A stretch of DNA of 50,115 bases from Phallusia fumigata (taxonomy: Eukaryota; Chordata; Ascidiacea; Phlebobranchia; Ascidiidae), in NCBI GenBank assembly GCA_008931825.1, contig QXVZ01006350.1:1-50115 (forward strand). The letters are read 5' to 3'. Both the position numbers and the translations under genes were made by a program. This document shows, piece after piece, positions 37,486 to 46,851 of the stretch (its first letter is position 1; every line of letters begins with the position of its first letter). A model generated the notes under the pieces. That model was not told the origin of the DNA. It made no database searches and was given only the letters and a program-made list of their open reading frames with translations.

Positions 37486-38907
37486 ATAGTGTTCCATCTT
37501 TTTGCGTGGAGACCGTTCAATGTGGCGCAAAGCTGCAGCCCAGGATTGCCGAAGCGTGATCAGCACCCAGCGGATCTACGCACCCGAGACAAGACACCGC
37601 GCGAGGGCGTTTTAGAGTACCGTGTACAGAATCTCGCCGTTCTTCGTGTACATAGGAAGTTCAGTCTATTTATTTATCGTTATGGTTTCGTTTGTTCGCT
37701 ACATCATCAACCACGCTCTATCTTTATCTTTCTAGCTCCTTCCCCATCTTTGTATCGGTTACTTTCTGACAGTGTTTTCGCCGCGCAAAATTTTGGTGTT
37801 CGACAAAAGTGTCTGTGTTATTGTTGTAAACGCAAGTGAATTTTCGAACAATACATAACGAAGCGTGCACAAAAGGGTCGGAACGGCTGCTAAAATACCC
37901 AGAGACCATGGTTTATTGCACAACCGTGGGTAAAAGTACAACCTGTTGCATGAACGACGAGAAACAAACCCAAATCGTATTGTAAATGATAATGTATTCA
38001 AGTAAAAGATTTAAAGCAATTGCAACTGTACCCCAACAGAAGAAGAAAAAATGGTTTAAAATAGGAAATAGCAATTCAGAAGTAGATAGCCATGCATCTT
38101 TAGCTACAGATAAGCTACACTTGTAGTCAATTGATCAAAATTGTCGGGCGTACAGTCGCAAACACAATACGAGTAGGTTTATGTGCATGTACAATGGTAA
38201 CTGTTTATGTACGTCGTTGAGAACGGCTAACTGGTCACGTGACAAGAAGGAATGCAGAAAAAAGACACTGGAAGAAAGCGTTCAACGCATGTTGGTGAAT
38301 TCATAAAACAATTATTTGATAAGGCGTACCGTCACAACATTACAAAATCAGTGTTGTGCACAAAACAAGGGCAGATACGAAAATACGGAATTCAACGCCG
38401 GCGTTATCAAAAGCATGGTAGAAGGAAACATAAAGGTGATTGAACTGCGGTATAAGTGCGTTTACACATATTGGGACTATTTTTCCGCATCGGTTTGGGG
38501 CAAATTTTAACCTGCTGTTCAACAGCATAGTAAAGAAACTGCATTTAAAACATACAGGTGTAAGAACTGGAACATAAAAGTGTCAAAGGGAGAATATATA
38601 TCACTTAACACATCACAGTCTCGCCGTTATCACGTTTTTTTAAGTATCGATCAAGACAGAAACAGTTTTCTAATCAAGACTGAAACCTGACCTTTATATC
38701 ATACCAAAGAGGACCGGCGATTTCGAGGCCAATAAAATCACAAGTTGTGGTCCTAATACATGGTGTTACGTCTATTTGAAAAAAATATGTTACATGTGTG
38801 TATAGATAGGCTCTGTTCCACTTGTGTCTGCGTGATGAATATTTTGGGGTTTAACTGAGATCAAGACATAGTTACTGCATATTATCGCAATAAAAATTGC
38901 ATGAGTT
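37486..38907. other. Intergenic region between two convergent genes
   Basis: About 1.4 kb between the GPCR stop and the DD3-3 gene A stop. It must hold both 3' untranslated regions. The open frames (for example 37489-37839 and 38252-38443) have no recognisable motif. Confidence 0.6.
38731..38736 (+). promoter_or_regulatory. Possible polyadenylation signal AATAAA for the GPCR
   Basis: The first plus-strand AATAAA I find after the GPCR stop, about 1.25 kb downstream. It lies close to the end of the convergent gene, so its use is uncertain. Confidence 0.3.
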
Positions 38908-39100
38908 TTACTTGACCACGATTTTCCCCTTCTGACTGCGGTTCGAGAAATTGTTGTTCCTTGTGCACATGTAGTGGTAAGTGCCTTTGTTCAGTTTGAA
39001 AATCATACCGGCAAATGAAGAAGGCGCGTTGTTCAACAGCGAATCCAATTGCGATTTGCGTTCGATCGAGTCTCCCTGGCACACCGTTTTTGATTCGCAC
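38908..39100 (-). CDS. DD3-3 gene A exon 14: cupredoxin-like C-terminus and stop
   Basis: 193 bases including the stop. [20 protein letters not shown] and [20 protein letters not shown] end the protein. The acceptor is cgcgacag|G; the more upstream ttccag would put a TGA in frame, so it is not used. Confidence 0.94.
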
Positions 39101-42100
39101 CTGTCGCGTAACAGTTGTACGGTTAAGTCACCTGGAACCGTGAATCAAAACCCCGTCGGAATTCAAACGGTTAGTATGCAGAACTGACCAGACAGCATTG
39201 AACAATGACAAACACTAACAAAACTAAAAATGGTAACAGTAGATAAAATTACTCACTGTCGACATCAGCAAACGAGTGAGTGCTCTACGAAAATCATAGA
39301 CTAAAAGCAGTATTTTCATGTCAAAAGCTACTATCAAGTCACAAGGCAGCAGAAAACTAAAGTACTTTTATATAAAGGTGAGTAACTAAACGTCTTATAG
39401 CTATATCTTAGGAAAGCCTTAGAATGGGTAACAAAAATTGATCAAAAGTCTAGGCTACAGTAAGAATTCAAATTACTTTTGCTTTTTGTTGTTGTACTAA
39501 TTCGGGTTAAGTATGCTAGTCGTCTTACGTTTTAGCCAACACAACACCTTCCGATTTAAACACTTATTGTAGTGGACGAAATACTAACTTGTAGTATCCT
39601 GCTGAAGCGAGCTGGATTGCGTAATTTCGTGTTGCATTGACAGAGGTGTCCATACCGGCATCATTCCAAAGTATCTGCATATCTGAAACACAGAAAGTAG
39701 CCTTTAGATATGGACAATTTACCCTATGTTGCTATGTGTGTCAATGAATCTCAGAGATGTTTTACTTTGATATGTCAAGTTCTATTGTTTAGTTAGTATG
39801 TATGTTTTTCGTGCGAAACGGACATTGGCACATCATTGGAGCTAATTTTAACTTCAATACTCCTTGTTTTCAGGGCTTTTTAGTGATTTGTGCAAAGGGC
39901 GTACTGTGCACAACAAAACGACGGAGATTTGCGCAGCGTTGCCTTGCAGAGTTGGTATTTTTATCTAGACCAAACATGAACAATTATTAGGTTCATGTGA
40001 CTTACTTCTGTGCAATCTGTTCAGCTCATACGGCACTGGAAAATTCTCGCTCGCACTTCGCATCTCCACAAAGTTGTTCTTGTCCGATCCCTCTTTTCCC
40101 TCTCCCGCATTTCCCGTCTGTCCGTCGCCTCCCGGTGCCTCTGTAACAACGCAAACAAATTGTTGTTTTTTCGTAAAAACTAGTTACTGCCCTATTTGTT
40201 GAAAACGACGTTTGAATAGGTAACACTCGCCCTCGGCTATTTTGGCAGATAAGGTTCTAAATCGTTTTTGATGCATTCACCCAAATGTATACTTTGAAAC
40301 TAATTTCATTTCTCCCCTACTAGACAAGAATATATGAAGTAATCTTGAAAGGTTTAACCACCGGTCTAAAAAGGAATACTACACTTATCATGAATAGCTT
40401 TTTTCACCTCCCCAGTTGGGAACCGCTGATCTAAGACAAAAACCACCACATTGCGAAGCATTGTGTTTGATTATTCACAAAAGAGCCACGGCGAATACTT
40501 CAAGTGTTAAATTCAAACAAGCATCAACATCGTCCTCAAACGACTGTTACCATTTTTGCTGCCTTACCGTTATTATGTGTATTTGAGCCAGTCCACTGCA
40601 GATGAATTAGATCTTGAGTCGTAATATGAAGATTGTTGGGACTGAAGTCGTACTCAACCGCTGGATAAACCTGAACGATGTTTCCTCTCTTTCCTCTTAT
40701 GTTAAGGTTGATTATGTGAGCAGTGTCCGCCACCTCTGCGTTATAAAGCCGCGATTCAATGGTGCTCTTTTTATCGATGTACGAAGGCATAAGAGCAAAC
40801 AAAAATTTAAATCAGAACACTTAAAAATATCATGGCGAGGTAATATGCAATTAGCAGTAATACTACGAATGTTGCAGCAAATGGCAATCGCTAAAGTAAA
40901 TCTGTAATTTGTTGTTTTTAGCAATTACGACCTTTATTAAGTGAAAAGTAACGTTTTCTTTTAACATGTAAACCTGTGTGGATACCGAGGTATGTGACTG
41001 TAAATTTACATCAGCAAAACGAATGATTTTCAAACAATTTGCTTTTTCATTTATCTCTTCGGCGTTCTTTTTATATGAGTCTAAACAAATGTCGCCTTGC
41101 ACAATATCATGCTATAACACACTTAAAGCAACTAAAACGTTCACTTGTTCCGAATTTTTACCGTCGGGTCGTTTCGAGAGGAAAAACACGTGACTCCTAT
41201 CTTGGAAAGTTCTGCCAGTCTGGTCAGTGTTGATAGCCAGCTGTAGAAGTTGACCGTCCGCCCCAATGTTGACAAGCGGGTTTTGTTCGATCGGAGAACG
41301 CTTGGTGACCACATTGTTGGTTCTAAATTATATATCAGCACGCCTTATTTATTGCCAGGATGTTTGTTTTTCTAAATCTGTAGTATTTAGCCTGTGGGTA
41401 AGTGGGTGATTACAGGGTAGCAGGTGACTAATTAGTTGAACTTGGTAAATGAAAATACCACTGTTTTTTGGGTAGGGCTGGCAAAATCGATAAATTAGAT
41501 TTTAGTAAAATGCAAAAAATGTAATTAGGACGGCGGGTAATGAGAGAAAAAGGTTAGAAATCGATACACAATTCACCAGTGACTAATGGCGTCGAAAGCT
41601 ATGATATATAATTCTAAAGTCTGCGGTTTTCAATGGACTGTCTCTAAATGGTTTCCACTGCCTTTCGTAACAGAATAAAAACAGCATAAAAAGTAACTGA
41701 TTCGCGGATGCTCTTACTTTTTCTCATTGTCATCCGAGTCGGTACCGAACGGCGCGTAGTCGTCTGTGGAAATGTTGTATCTGAACAAAAACAAAACAAG
41801 CGGGTTATAATTATAAATCGGTAAATACCGCCACCGCGTGGACAGTTTTGTTGAAACTATTTTACCACTAAAGGGCGCTTTTATCCAATGAACACAGATA
41901 GATGCTTTGGAATTGCCTTTGAAGGTTATAATGATGGTTTGATTTGAATTCGGCACGTAAGAGTTGGAAAAAATAACAACATTTTACCTCATACGAAACA
42001 CGCAACGCTTCTTCTCCTGACTCGGAAAGTGGGGAAGCGACCACGTGTAGTTCAACGTCACACCATCACGACCGTTGCCAAGGTGATTGACACGTGACCA

Positions 42101-45100
42101 GTCAGCAGACTGAAAAACGAGAACATTAAGCTTGTTGAACAATTGATAAACACAGCTAAACATAAACATATTAAGTTTTGTATTTGCTAGACTTGCAGTT
42201 AACCGTAGAACAACATTATAAAAAAACCTTGAATTACTGCATAAAACTAACCAGCCAACAGGGTCCTTTGAACAACTAATAATTCGCATACGAAGAGTCG
42301 CCTACCAGGAAGACAGTGAAAGGTTAATTCCAAAAACCAGATAGGATTTAATATGACACAACACACTAGTCACGTCGCATATGGCAGCTACTACGCAACA
42401 CAGAGCATGAGTGCAGTTTCCGGATGCACCTGTCTGGCCCAGTTAAGACAAAATACGTAGGTGGTGACGAAAATGTGACATGTAATAATGTCGTATATTC
42501 AACACTGTAGGTTAATAATAGCTATCCAGACCAACTGAACAAATGCAATCGGGTTTCAGGTTTAATTAACAAGGTAACCTGTTGTCAACCAAATACCCAC
42601 TGACAATAATAAACGGTTTGGCGAAAAAGAGAGTATATGAGTTTTACCCGTGTTGTGTAGAAATATCTATATGTATGCAGTTTTGGGCAAGTTTATGACA
42701 GTTTTGTTTTGAGAAGACTTTTTTGGCAATGACTCGGATGGCAACAACAAAATATGCCGCTTTCTCGAAAAACTGTGAGTGACACATATTGTTGTTTTTG
42801 AAATAAAAGCATGTTTTAATTGTTAGCCATGTTTCTATGCAGTCCCTGCGATAGGAAAACGCCTTACCTTGCAAAATATCGGTGGCATTGCGACGAAGCA
42901 GGCATCGTTGATGACCTCGTGGTTGACAATCTTTTTCCGGTCGTATGGTTTTCCCCATTTGTATACGATGCCGCTTTGCTGGTTCGCATTGTTGTTATTC
43001 GCCAAACACTGGTTAGAAAAAAGGGATTTATCCGTTAGATAATGACATGTGCGTCCTTTGATGTAATTTAATTAAAACTATAGTGTTGTCAAAAATGTAA
43101 TGTCAAATAATACAATTTCTTGCCACAAGCTTGCTATAATTTAACTAACACAGTTTAAATTGATCTGCAAAGAAAAATTCAGTGTTTTTAATCTCAAGCC
43201 AAATTTTGTTTACACCTTAAATTTGATGTTTTTGCGCTTGTCCTTCTACAACTGGTAAAACTTTTTTACCTGCTGTTGTGTAGTGTATGTCGATGCTAAC
43301 TCCAGAAAGCTTTCATATTCAACCCACTCGCCGCCGAGATCCGAACACTTGGTGGCGTTGTTAGCAGCAGACCAGTGCTTTCGCGCACCGTCATTAAAGC
43401 TCTCCACGCATTCGCCGTATGTGCGACTGTTAAAGCTGTTGGTTCGGTAGTAACTGAACGAAACGTTACAACGTTTTAAAACGAACATGTTTGTCGTACA
43501 TAATGAATTGGAGCCGTCTTATAACTGGTGGTTTTATAAACAGTTGCAGGATTTTCTACGACAAATTTATATAAAACTCGTCTTAAGATCAGTTACGATA
43601 CAAGGATTTGTGATTTTTCCTTAAGTTGAAGGTCAGAAAACCCGGTAGTATATGTCCAAGAATGTTTTCGAAGTAAAAACCCCTTTAAAAGGAATTTTGA
43701 CATGCCTACTATTTCACTAACACACTTAGATCTTTTCAATGTGTAAAAAAGTAAACAGTTTCACCGCATTGTGTTACCTGCACCAAGATTCGTTGTGGGC
43801 CAATACAGCAATGTCTCTCCAATCTGTTGGATGCCAGTATGGGAAATAATCTCGCTCCTCCGGGCACTCGTACCCTCTGCGGTTGTCGTTGGGATTCTGT
43901 CGAGTGAATACGGCCGAAGATACACCCTGGTTGTTGTTCTGCAGGTTCTGATCGGCGGTGAAAAGACCTGAAATAAATAAGTTGGTTGGTGGATTTGATT
44001 TAGGCGATAAGATCATTTTAATCACGTTGCTTTTATACCATGATTACAAAAATTAAATCATCAAAAATAAGGTGTGCAGAACGGTTTTTAAAAGAAAGGT
44101 TATGTTCTACGTATTTAGCAAAATGTTTATGTTTTTTTTAATCGTCAAACAACAAGAAAATTACAGAAACAGTAAGCTACATTTACTTGCCCTAATCGAA
44201 ACGCTTTTCCAAAAACTTCAGAATTTTTTTCATGCCGAAACAAAATCATTTCCATTATTTTATCCTGGAGCAAGAAAATGCTAACTTTGAAAATATAGGA
44301 AAATATACAGCACAGCAACAAACACATTACCTTTGTTCCTTTCCCTTCTGTAGCACGAATCATACCATTCCCACGATTCGTGCAGGCCTCGCCCAGCATT
44401 TACATTTCCGTTTCGTTTCCCTTCCACAGCACTCTTCGTCTCATCGTTGTTCTTACTCGGTTTTGTGTAGTCTTGTGTGTTCGTCTGCTGTCCGTTTCTG
44501 AACGTTATGCTGTCTTTGGCTAAAAAAACGCTCATTCTAGTTACAAACCATTGACCTGGTTCAAACAATAAACATCTTTATGGTAAAGAATGCGCAAATT
44601 AACGGTACAGTATAGATGGCCGCCAGTATCCTTTTACAAGGTGTGTGGTTTTTGCTAGTTAGGGGAAATAACAAGTTAAAGATTTGATTCAAACAGAGGT
44701 AATTTACCGTAACGTCGTTTGTGTATCAACACTGTAATAGAAAACTTAGTCTACTTGTTACAACAACCACTCTTACACTATATGTTTAAAAATCTCTAGA
44801 CCTTATACCTGCTACAGACAATGTTTTAGCCTTACAAACATGTTTGGGGCAAGAAGCCAAGGATATGTGTGTATAACTTACGAGCGGCAGTTGAAGTGTC
44901 CGGTTGGCACATGTATTGCAAAACGAGATTGCAGTTTAGCTTGTGTGGAGAGCTGTCCTCGTTTCCACCACAACCATGCTGGTTCGTCCACTCGATTGTA
45001 AGGTCGGTTTTACCAGATTTACCGCTTTGAAAGTAGTTCTAAGGACAAAAAGCAACTGCTTTTCGCTGGGTTTTGATAATCTGTTTCAAAAAACTTTTTT

Positions 45101-45692
45101 TCCGCCTGTCAAAATATTGTCTTTTACGCCCAAATTTTGAATAAATTTGGTTTTTGGAATAATTTGGGTTAGAGTTTATAGCGTAAAAACAGTAAGTAGA
45201 CTGTGCGTGTAGAAATTGTTTTCCTTCATGCTGTTGCTTTGTCACAAAGTGGTTTCACTGATTCTTGTGTATGGAAATGCGCAATTCAATATAATGAAAA
45301 CATACCATCCTGTAGTGATCGTTTTCCGAATTCGACGCTTGGTTCTTGTCTCCATAATTGTAACCGCCTCGTGCGTTGTTCTGCGTATAAAGTAGAGACC
45401 GGAATTATAAACCTACTAATCGAAATCGTTCAACACTTGGTTTGCGTGCGAAAGAGGGTTTTAAACATACGCAAAAGGTGACAAAGCACATTCTAATCAA
45501 TAGTGAAAACCTTCAGTAGTAAAGTAACTGCAATGGACTAACCTGCGAGTCAAATAGTCTGTTGTTGTTCGCCCGGGTTGCTAACTTCTCCCTAGCTCTG
45601 TTGTTTGACCCTCTAGGTACATGCATGTACAAATCGGCTGAAACTAGGCCGATAATACAGGCCAACAAGACGGAAGATTGGAAAATCTTCAT
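38908..45692 (-). CDS. DD3-3-like secreted protein, gene A (complete, 14 exons, 673 aa)
   Basis: Homologous in motif order to the Dictyostelium DD3-3 protein and its invertebrate relatives, whose function I believe is unknown. The 14 exons (sum 2,022 bases) all have GT/AG borders and compatible phases. The start is ATG at 45692: M1 begins a signal peptide ([18 protein letters not shown]) followed by [13 protein letters not shown]. An acceptor-like ctgtcag lies 13 bases upstream of the ATG (exon edge 45705), possibly for a spliced leader. Further motifs are [10 protein letters not shown] (51-60), WTNQHGCG (92-99), LQYMC (115-119), [15 protein letters not shown] (223-237), NHLGNGRDG (370-378), NIGADGQ (442-448), [10 protein letters not shown] (504-513), HLQWTG (522-527) and [15 protein letters not shown] (649-663). 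The C-terminal part resembles a cupredoxin fold. It is cysteine-rich, secreted and has no membrane anchor. Introns are 162-758 bases. It is head to head with gene B and convergent with the GPCR. Confidence 0.95.
39589..39682 (-). CDS. DD3-3 gene A exon 13
   Basis: 94 bases, phase 1 in and phase 2 out. It contains [20 protein letters not shown] and [10 protein letters not shown] with an NAT sequon. The donor is aa|gttagt. Confidence 0.88.
40006..40140 (-). CDS. DD3-3 gene A exon 12: Gly-rich linker
   Basis: 135 bases, phase 1 in and out. [20 protein letters not shown], then [20 protein letters not shown]. It corresponds to a Gly-rich segment in DD3-3 relatives. Confidence 0.9.
40568..40735 (-). 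CDS. DD3-3 gene A exon 11: first half of the cupredoxin-like domain
   Basis: 168 bases, phase 1 in and out. [20 protein letters not shown] and [15 protein letters not shown] follow the F-x-P-x-x-L...D-x-(I/V)-x-(F/L)-x-W-T...H order of N-terminal cupredoxin strands. Confidence 0.93.
41162..41322 (-). CDS. DD3-3 gene A exon 10
   Basis: 161 bases, phase 2 in and phase 1 out. [20 protein letters not shown] and [13 protein letters not shown] are family motifs. Confidence 0.93.
41718..41780 (-). CDS. DD3-3 gene A exon 9
   Basis: 63 bases, phase 2 in and out. It completes [15 protein letters not shown] and an acidic end (SDDNEK). The donor is aa|gtaaga. Confidence 0.9.
41988..42109 (-). CDS. DD3-3 gene A exon 8: [10 protein letters not shown] block
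   Basis: 122 bases, phase 0 in and phase 2 out. [20 protein letters not shown], then [20 protein letters not shown] strongly conserved family block. Confidence 0.94.
42868..43008 (-). CDS. DD3-3 gene A exon 7
   Basis: 141 bases, 47 codons, phase 0 in and out. [31 protein letters not shown] and a Cys-rich end ([12 protein letters not shown]). The donor is aag|gtaagg. Confidence 0.92.
43270..43453 (-). CDS. DD3-3 gene A exon 6
   Basis: 184 bases, phase 2 in and phase 0 out. It contains [36 protein letters not shown] and TYTTQQQ, as in the middle part of DD3-3 proteins. Confidence 0.93.
43778..43967 (-). CDS. DD3-3 gene A exon 5: [14 protein letters not shown] block
   Basis: 190 bases, phase 1 in and phase 2 out. 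[34 protein letters not shown] and [16 protein letters not shown] are the family hallmark. Confidence 0.95.
44331..44519 (-). CDS. DD3-3 gene A exon 4
   Basis: 189 bases, phase 1 in and out. [15 protein letters not shown] is followed by a polar insert, then [12 protein letters not shown] and RRERNKG, equal to gene [14 protein letters not shown] and LRESNNG. The acceptor is tttttttag, the donor g|gtaatg. Confidence 0.92.
44882..45038 (-). CDS. DD3-3 gene A exon 3: WTNQHGCG block
   Basis: 157 bases, phase 0 in and phase 1 out. It encodes [19 protein letters not shown] and [14 protein letters not shown], the most conserved N-terminal block of the family. The donor is c|gtaagt. Confidence 0.94.
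45306..45380 (-). CDS. DD3-3 gene A exon 2
   Basis: 75 bases, 25 codons, phase 0 in and out. It starts [14 protein letters not shown]. The acceptor is tacgcag, the donor atg|gtatgt. The second half (NSENDHYRM) has no counterpart in gene B. Confidence 0.88.
45543..45692 (-). CDS. DD3-3 gene A exon 1: signal peptide and N-terminal motif
   Basis: 150 bases, 50 codons, phase 0 out. Signal peptide, then [17 protein letters not shown] and NNNRLFDSQ at the end. The donor is cag|gttagt. The frame continues upstream of the ATG without another ATG, so 45692 is the start. Confidence 0.95.
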
Positions 45693-45868
45693 TAAGATTC
45701 GTTGACTGACAGCAGCTTGTACCAATGATAAATATTAGTAGGTTTGTTACCTATGAAAAATAAAGAATACTTTGTAAAGAGAAAGATGGAAGGACTATAT
45801 AAAAGTTACTAATATAACCTCTAGCCACTGTTGTTTAATACTGGCGAATAGCGTTTGACTTAAGCTTT

Positions 45869-46057
45869 TCACTGTAACTGACAGCTACTTTTCTGTACGG
45901 ATTTTATCAACAGGCGTGCGCTGACCGTTACGACGTACGCACACAAAAGCCCGGTATCAAATTCTTGTGCTGATATAGGCACGGTAAACATTAATATTAC
46001 CAAGCCCAGAAGCCTAGTGCGTATATCTTCCTTCAACATGCGCCTAAAGAACAACAC
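45869..46057 (-). other. Small open frame with a signal-peptide-like start
   Basis: From an internal ATG at 46039 the frame reads RTRLLGLVILMFTVPISAQE, like a secretion signal, and ends after 56 residues. No homology is recognised, and gene A already has its own signal exon. A possible microprotein or alternative leader, or chance. Confidence 0.15.
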
Positions 46058-46726
46058 TAGCCGCCAGTACCATACATTATTGATGGCTGTCAGTGTGTCA
46101 TGACGCCATTGCGAGCATAACTTTAAGTATTTCCGGAAATCAGATTGCTAACAGGGCCTGCTATATACTATAAGACAGTCGTCTACTTATACCTGTTGCT
46201 GCATAAATGACCTGTTTTTATAACGGCATCATAAACTAGCCCAGCACTGCTGAAACGCGCTGATGATTAGGCCAATGAACTGAGGGCAGAGAGAGACGCG
46301 TTGCCTCAAGCAAAACTAGCTCTGAGTCGAAATCACCTCGCGTGCCTATTCATCCATCCTATTGTTGGCTACAATCGTTCCTGTTCACATGACTGCGTGA
46401 CGCAGATGGCTGTGTTGTATCGGGTACGTCATTACTTCGTTCCTTGCGAGTACCAGGCAACTTTTAGGACGTTCGTTATCGCAATGGATAATGTGCAGTG
46501 GACAGCTTAGTGTTTGAGTTGAGCCATTGACTGTCAGTTAAGTAACGTAGTTAAAACCTAAATATGTTGTGAACAGCCAATCTAGGGTTGTTGTATTCTA
46601 CAGCCCACCAGGTAAACCAGTTGTAAACAAACTGTAACAGATGGCAGAAAGCTTGAATGTGTCCAAACAAATATTCTACGAGAAAATGAAAATGGTCACT
46701 TTTTTCTAAATCACTTGTTTCCCACC

Positions 46727-46728
46727 AG
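46727..46728 (+). other. Splice acceptor before the gene B start codon
   Basis: cttgtttcccaccag ends at 46728, 37 bases before the ATG, and looks like a true acceptor. Either an upstream non-coding exon is spliced here or a spliced leader is added. Confidence 0.5.
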
Positions 46729-46736
46729 AGATTTTT

Positions 46737-46763
46737 ATGGGACATAATTTATACAAGGTATAG
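46737..46763 (+). promoter_or_regulatory. Eight-codon upstream open frame before gene B
   Basis: ATG at 46737 runs eight codons to TAG (46761-46763) and ends two bases before the gene B ATG at 46766, in a different frame. If the acceptor at 46728 is used, the mRNA leader would contain this frame. Confidence 0.5.
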
Positions 46764-46765
46764 TG

Positions 46766-46851
46766 ATGAAGCAATTCGTGTGCTTCGTGGTGATATTAAG
46801 CACATTGCTGTTGAAATGTGCCTTTGCTGACATCTACTTTCACAACCCAAG
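46766..46851 (+). CDS. DD3-3 gene B exon 1: signal peptide
   Basis: 86 bases, phase 2 out. Signal peptide ending CAFA, then DIYFHNP and the first part of the Arg codon. The donor is aag|gtaaga. Confidence 0.94.

Larger units (their letters stand above)
45693..46765. promoter_or_regulatory. Divergent intergenic region of two DD3-3 genes
   Basis: About 1.07 kb separates the two start codons, so promoters of both genes must lie here unless leader exons are far away. A TATATAAAA stretch is at about 45797-45805 (plus) with no clear relation to either start. Acceptor-like sites stand just before each ATG. A minus-strand open frame with a signal-peptide-like start lies at 45869-46057. Confidence 0.5.
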
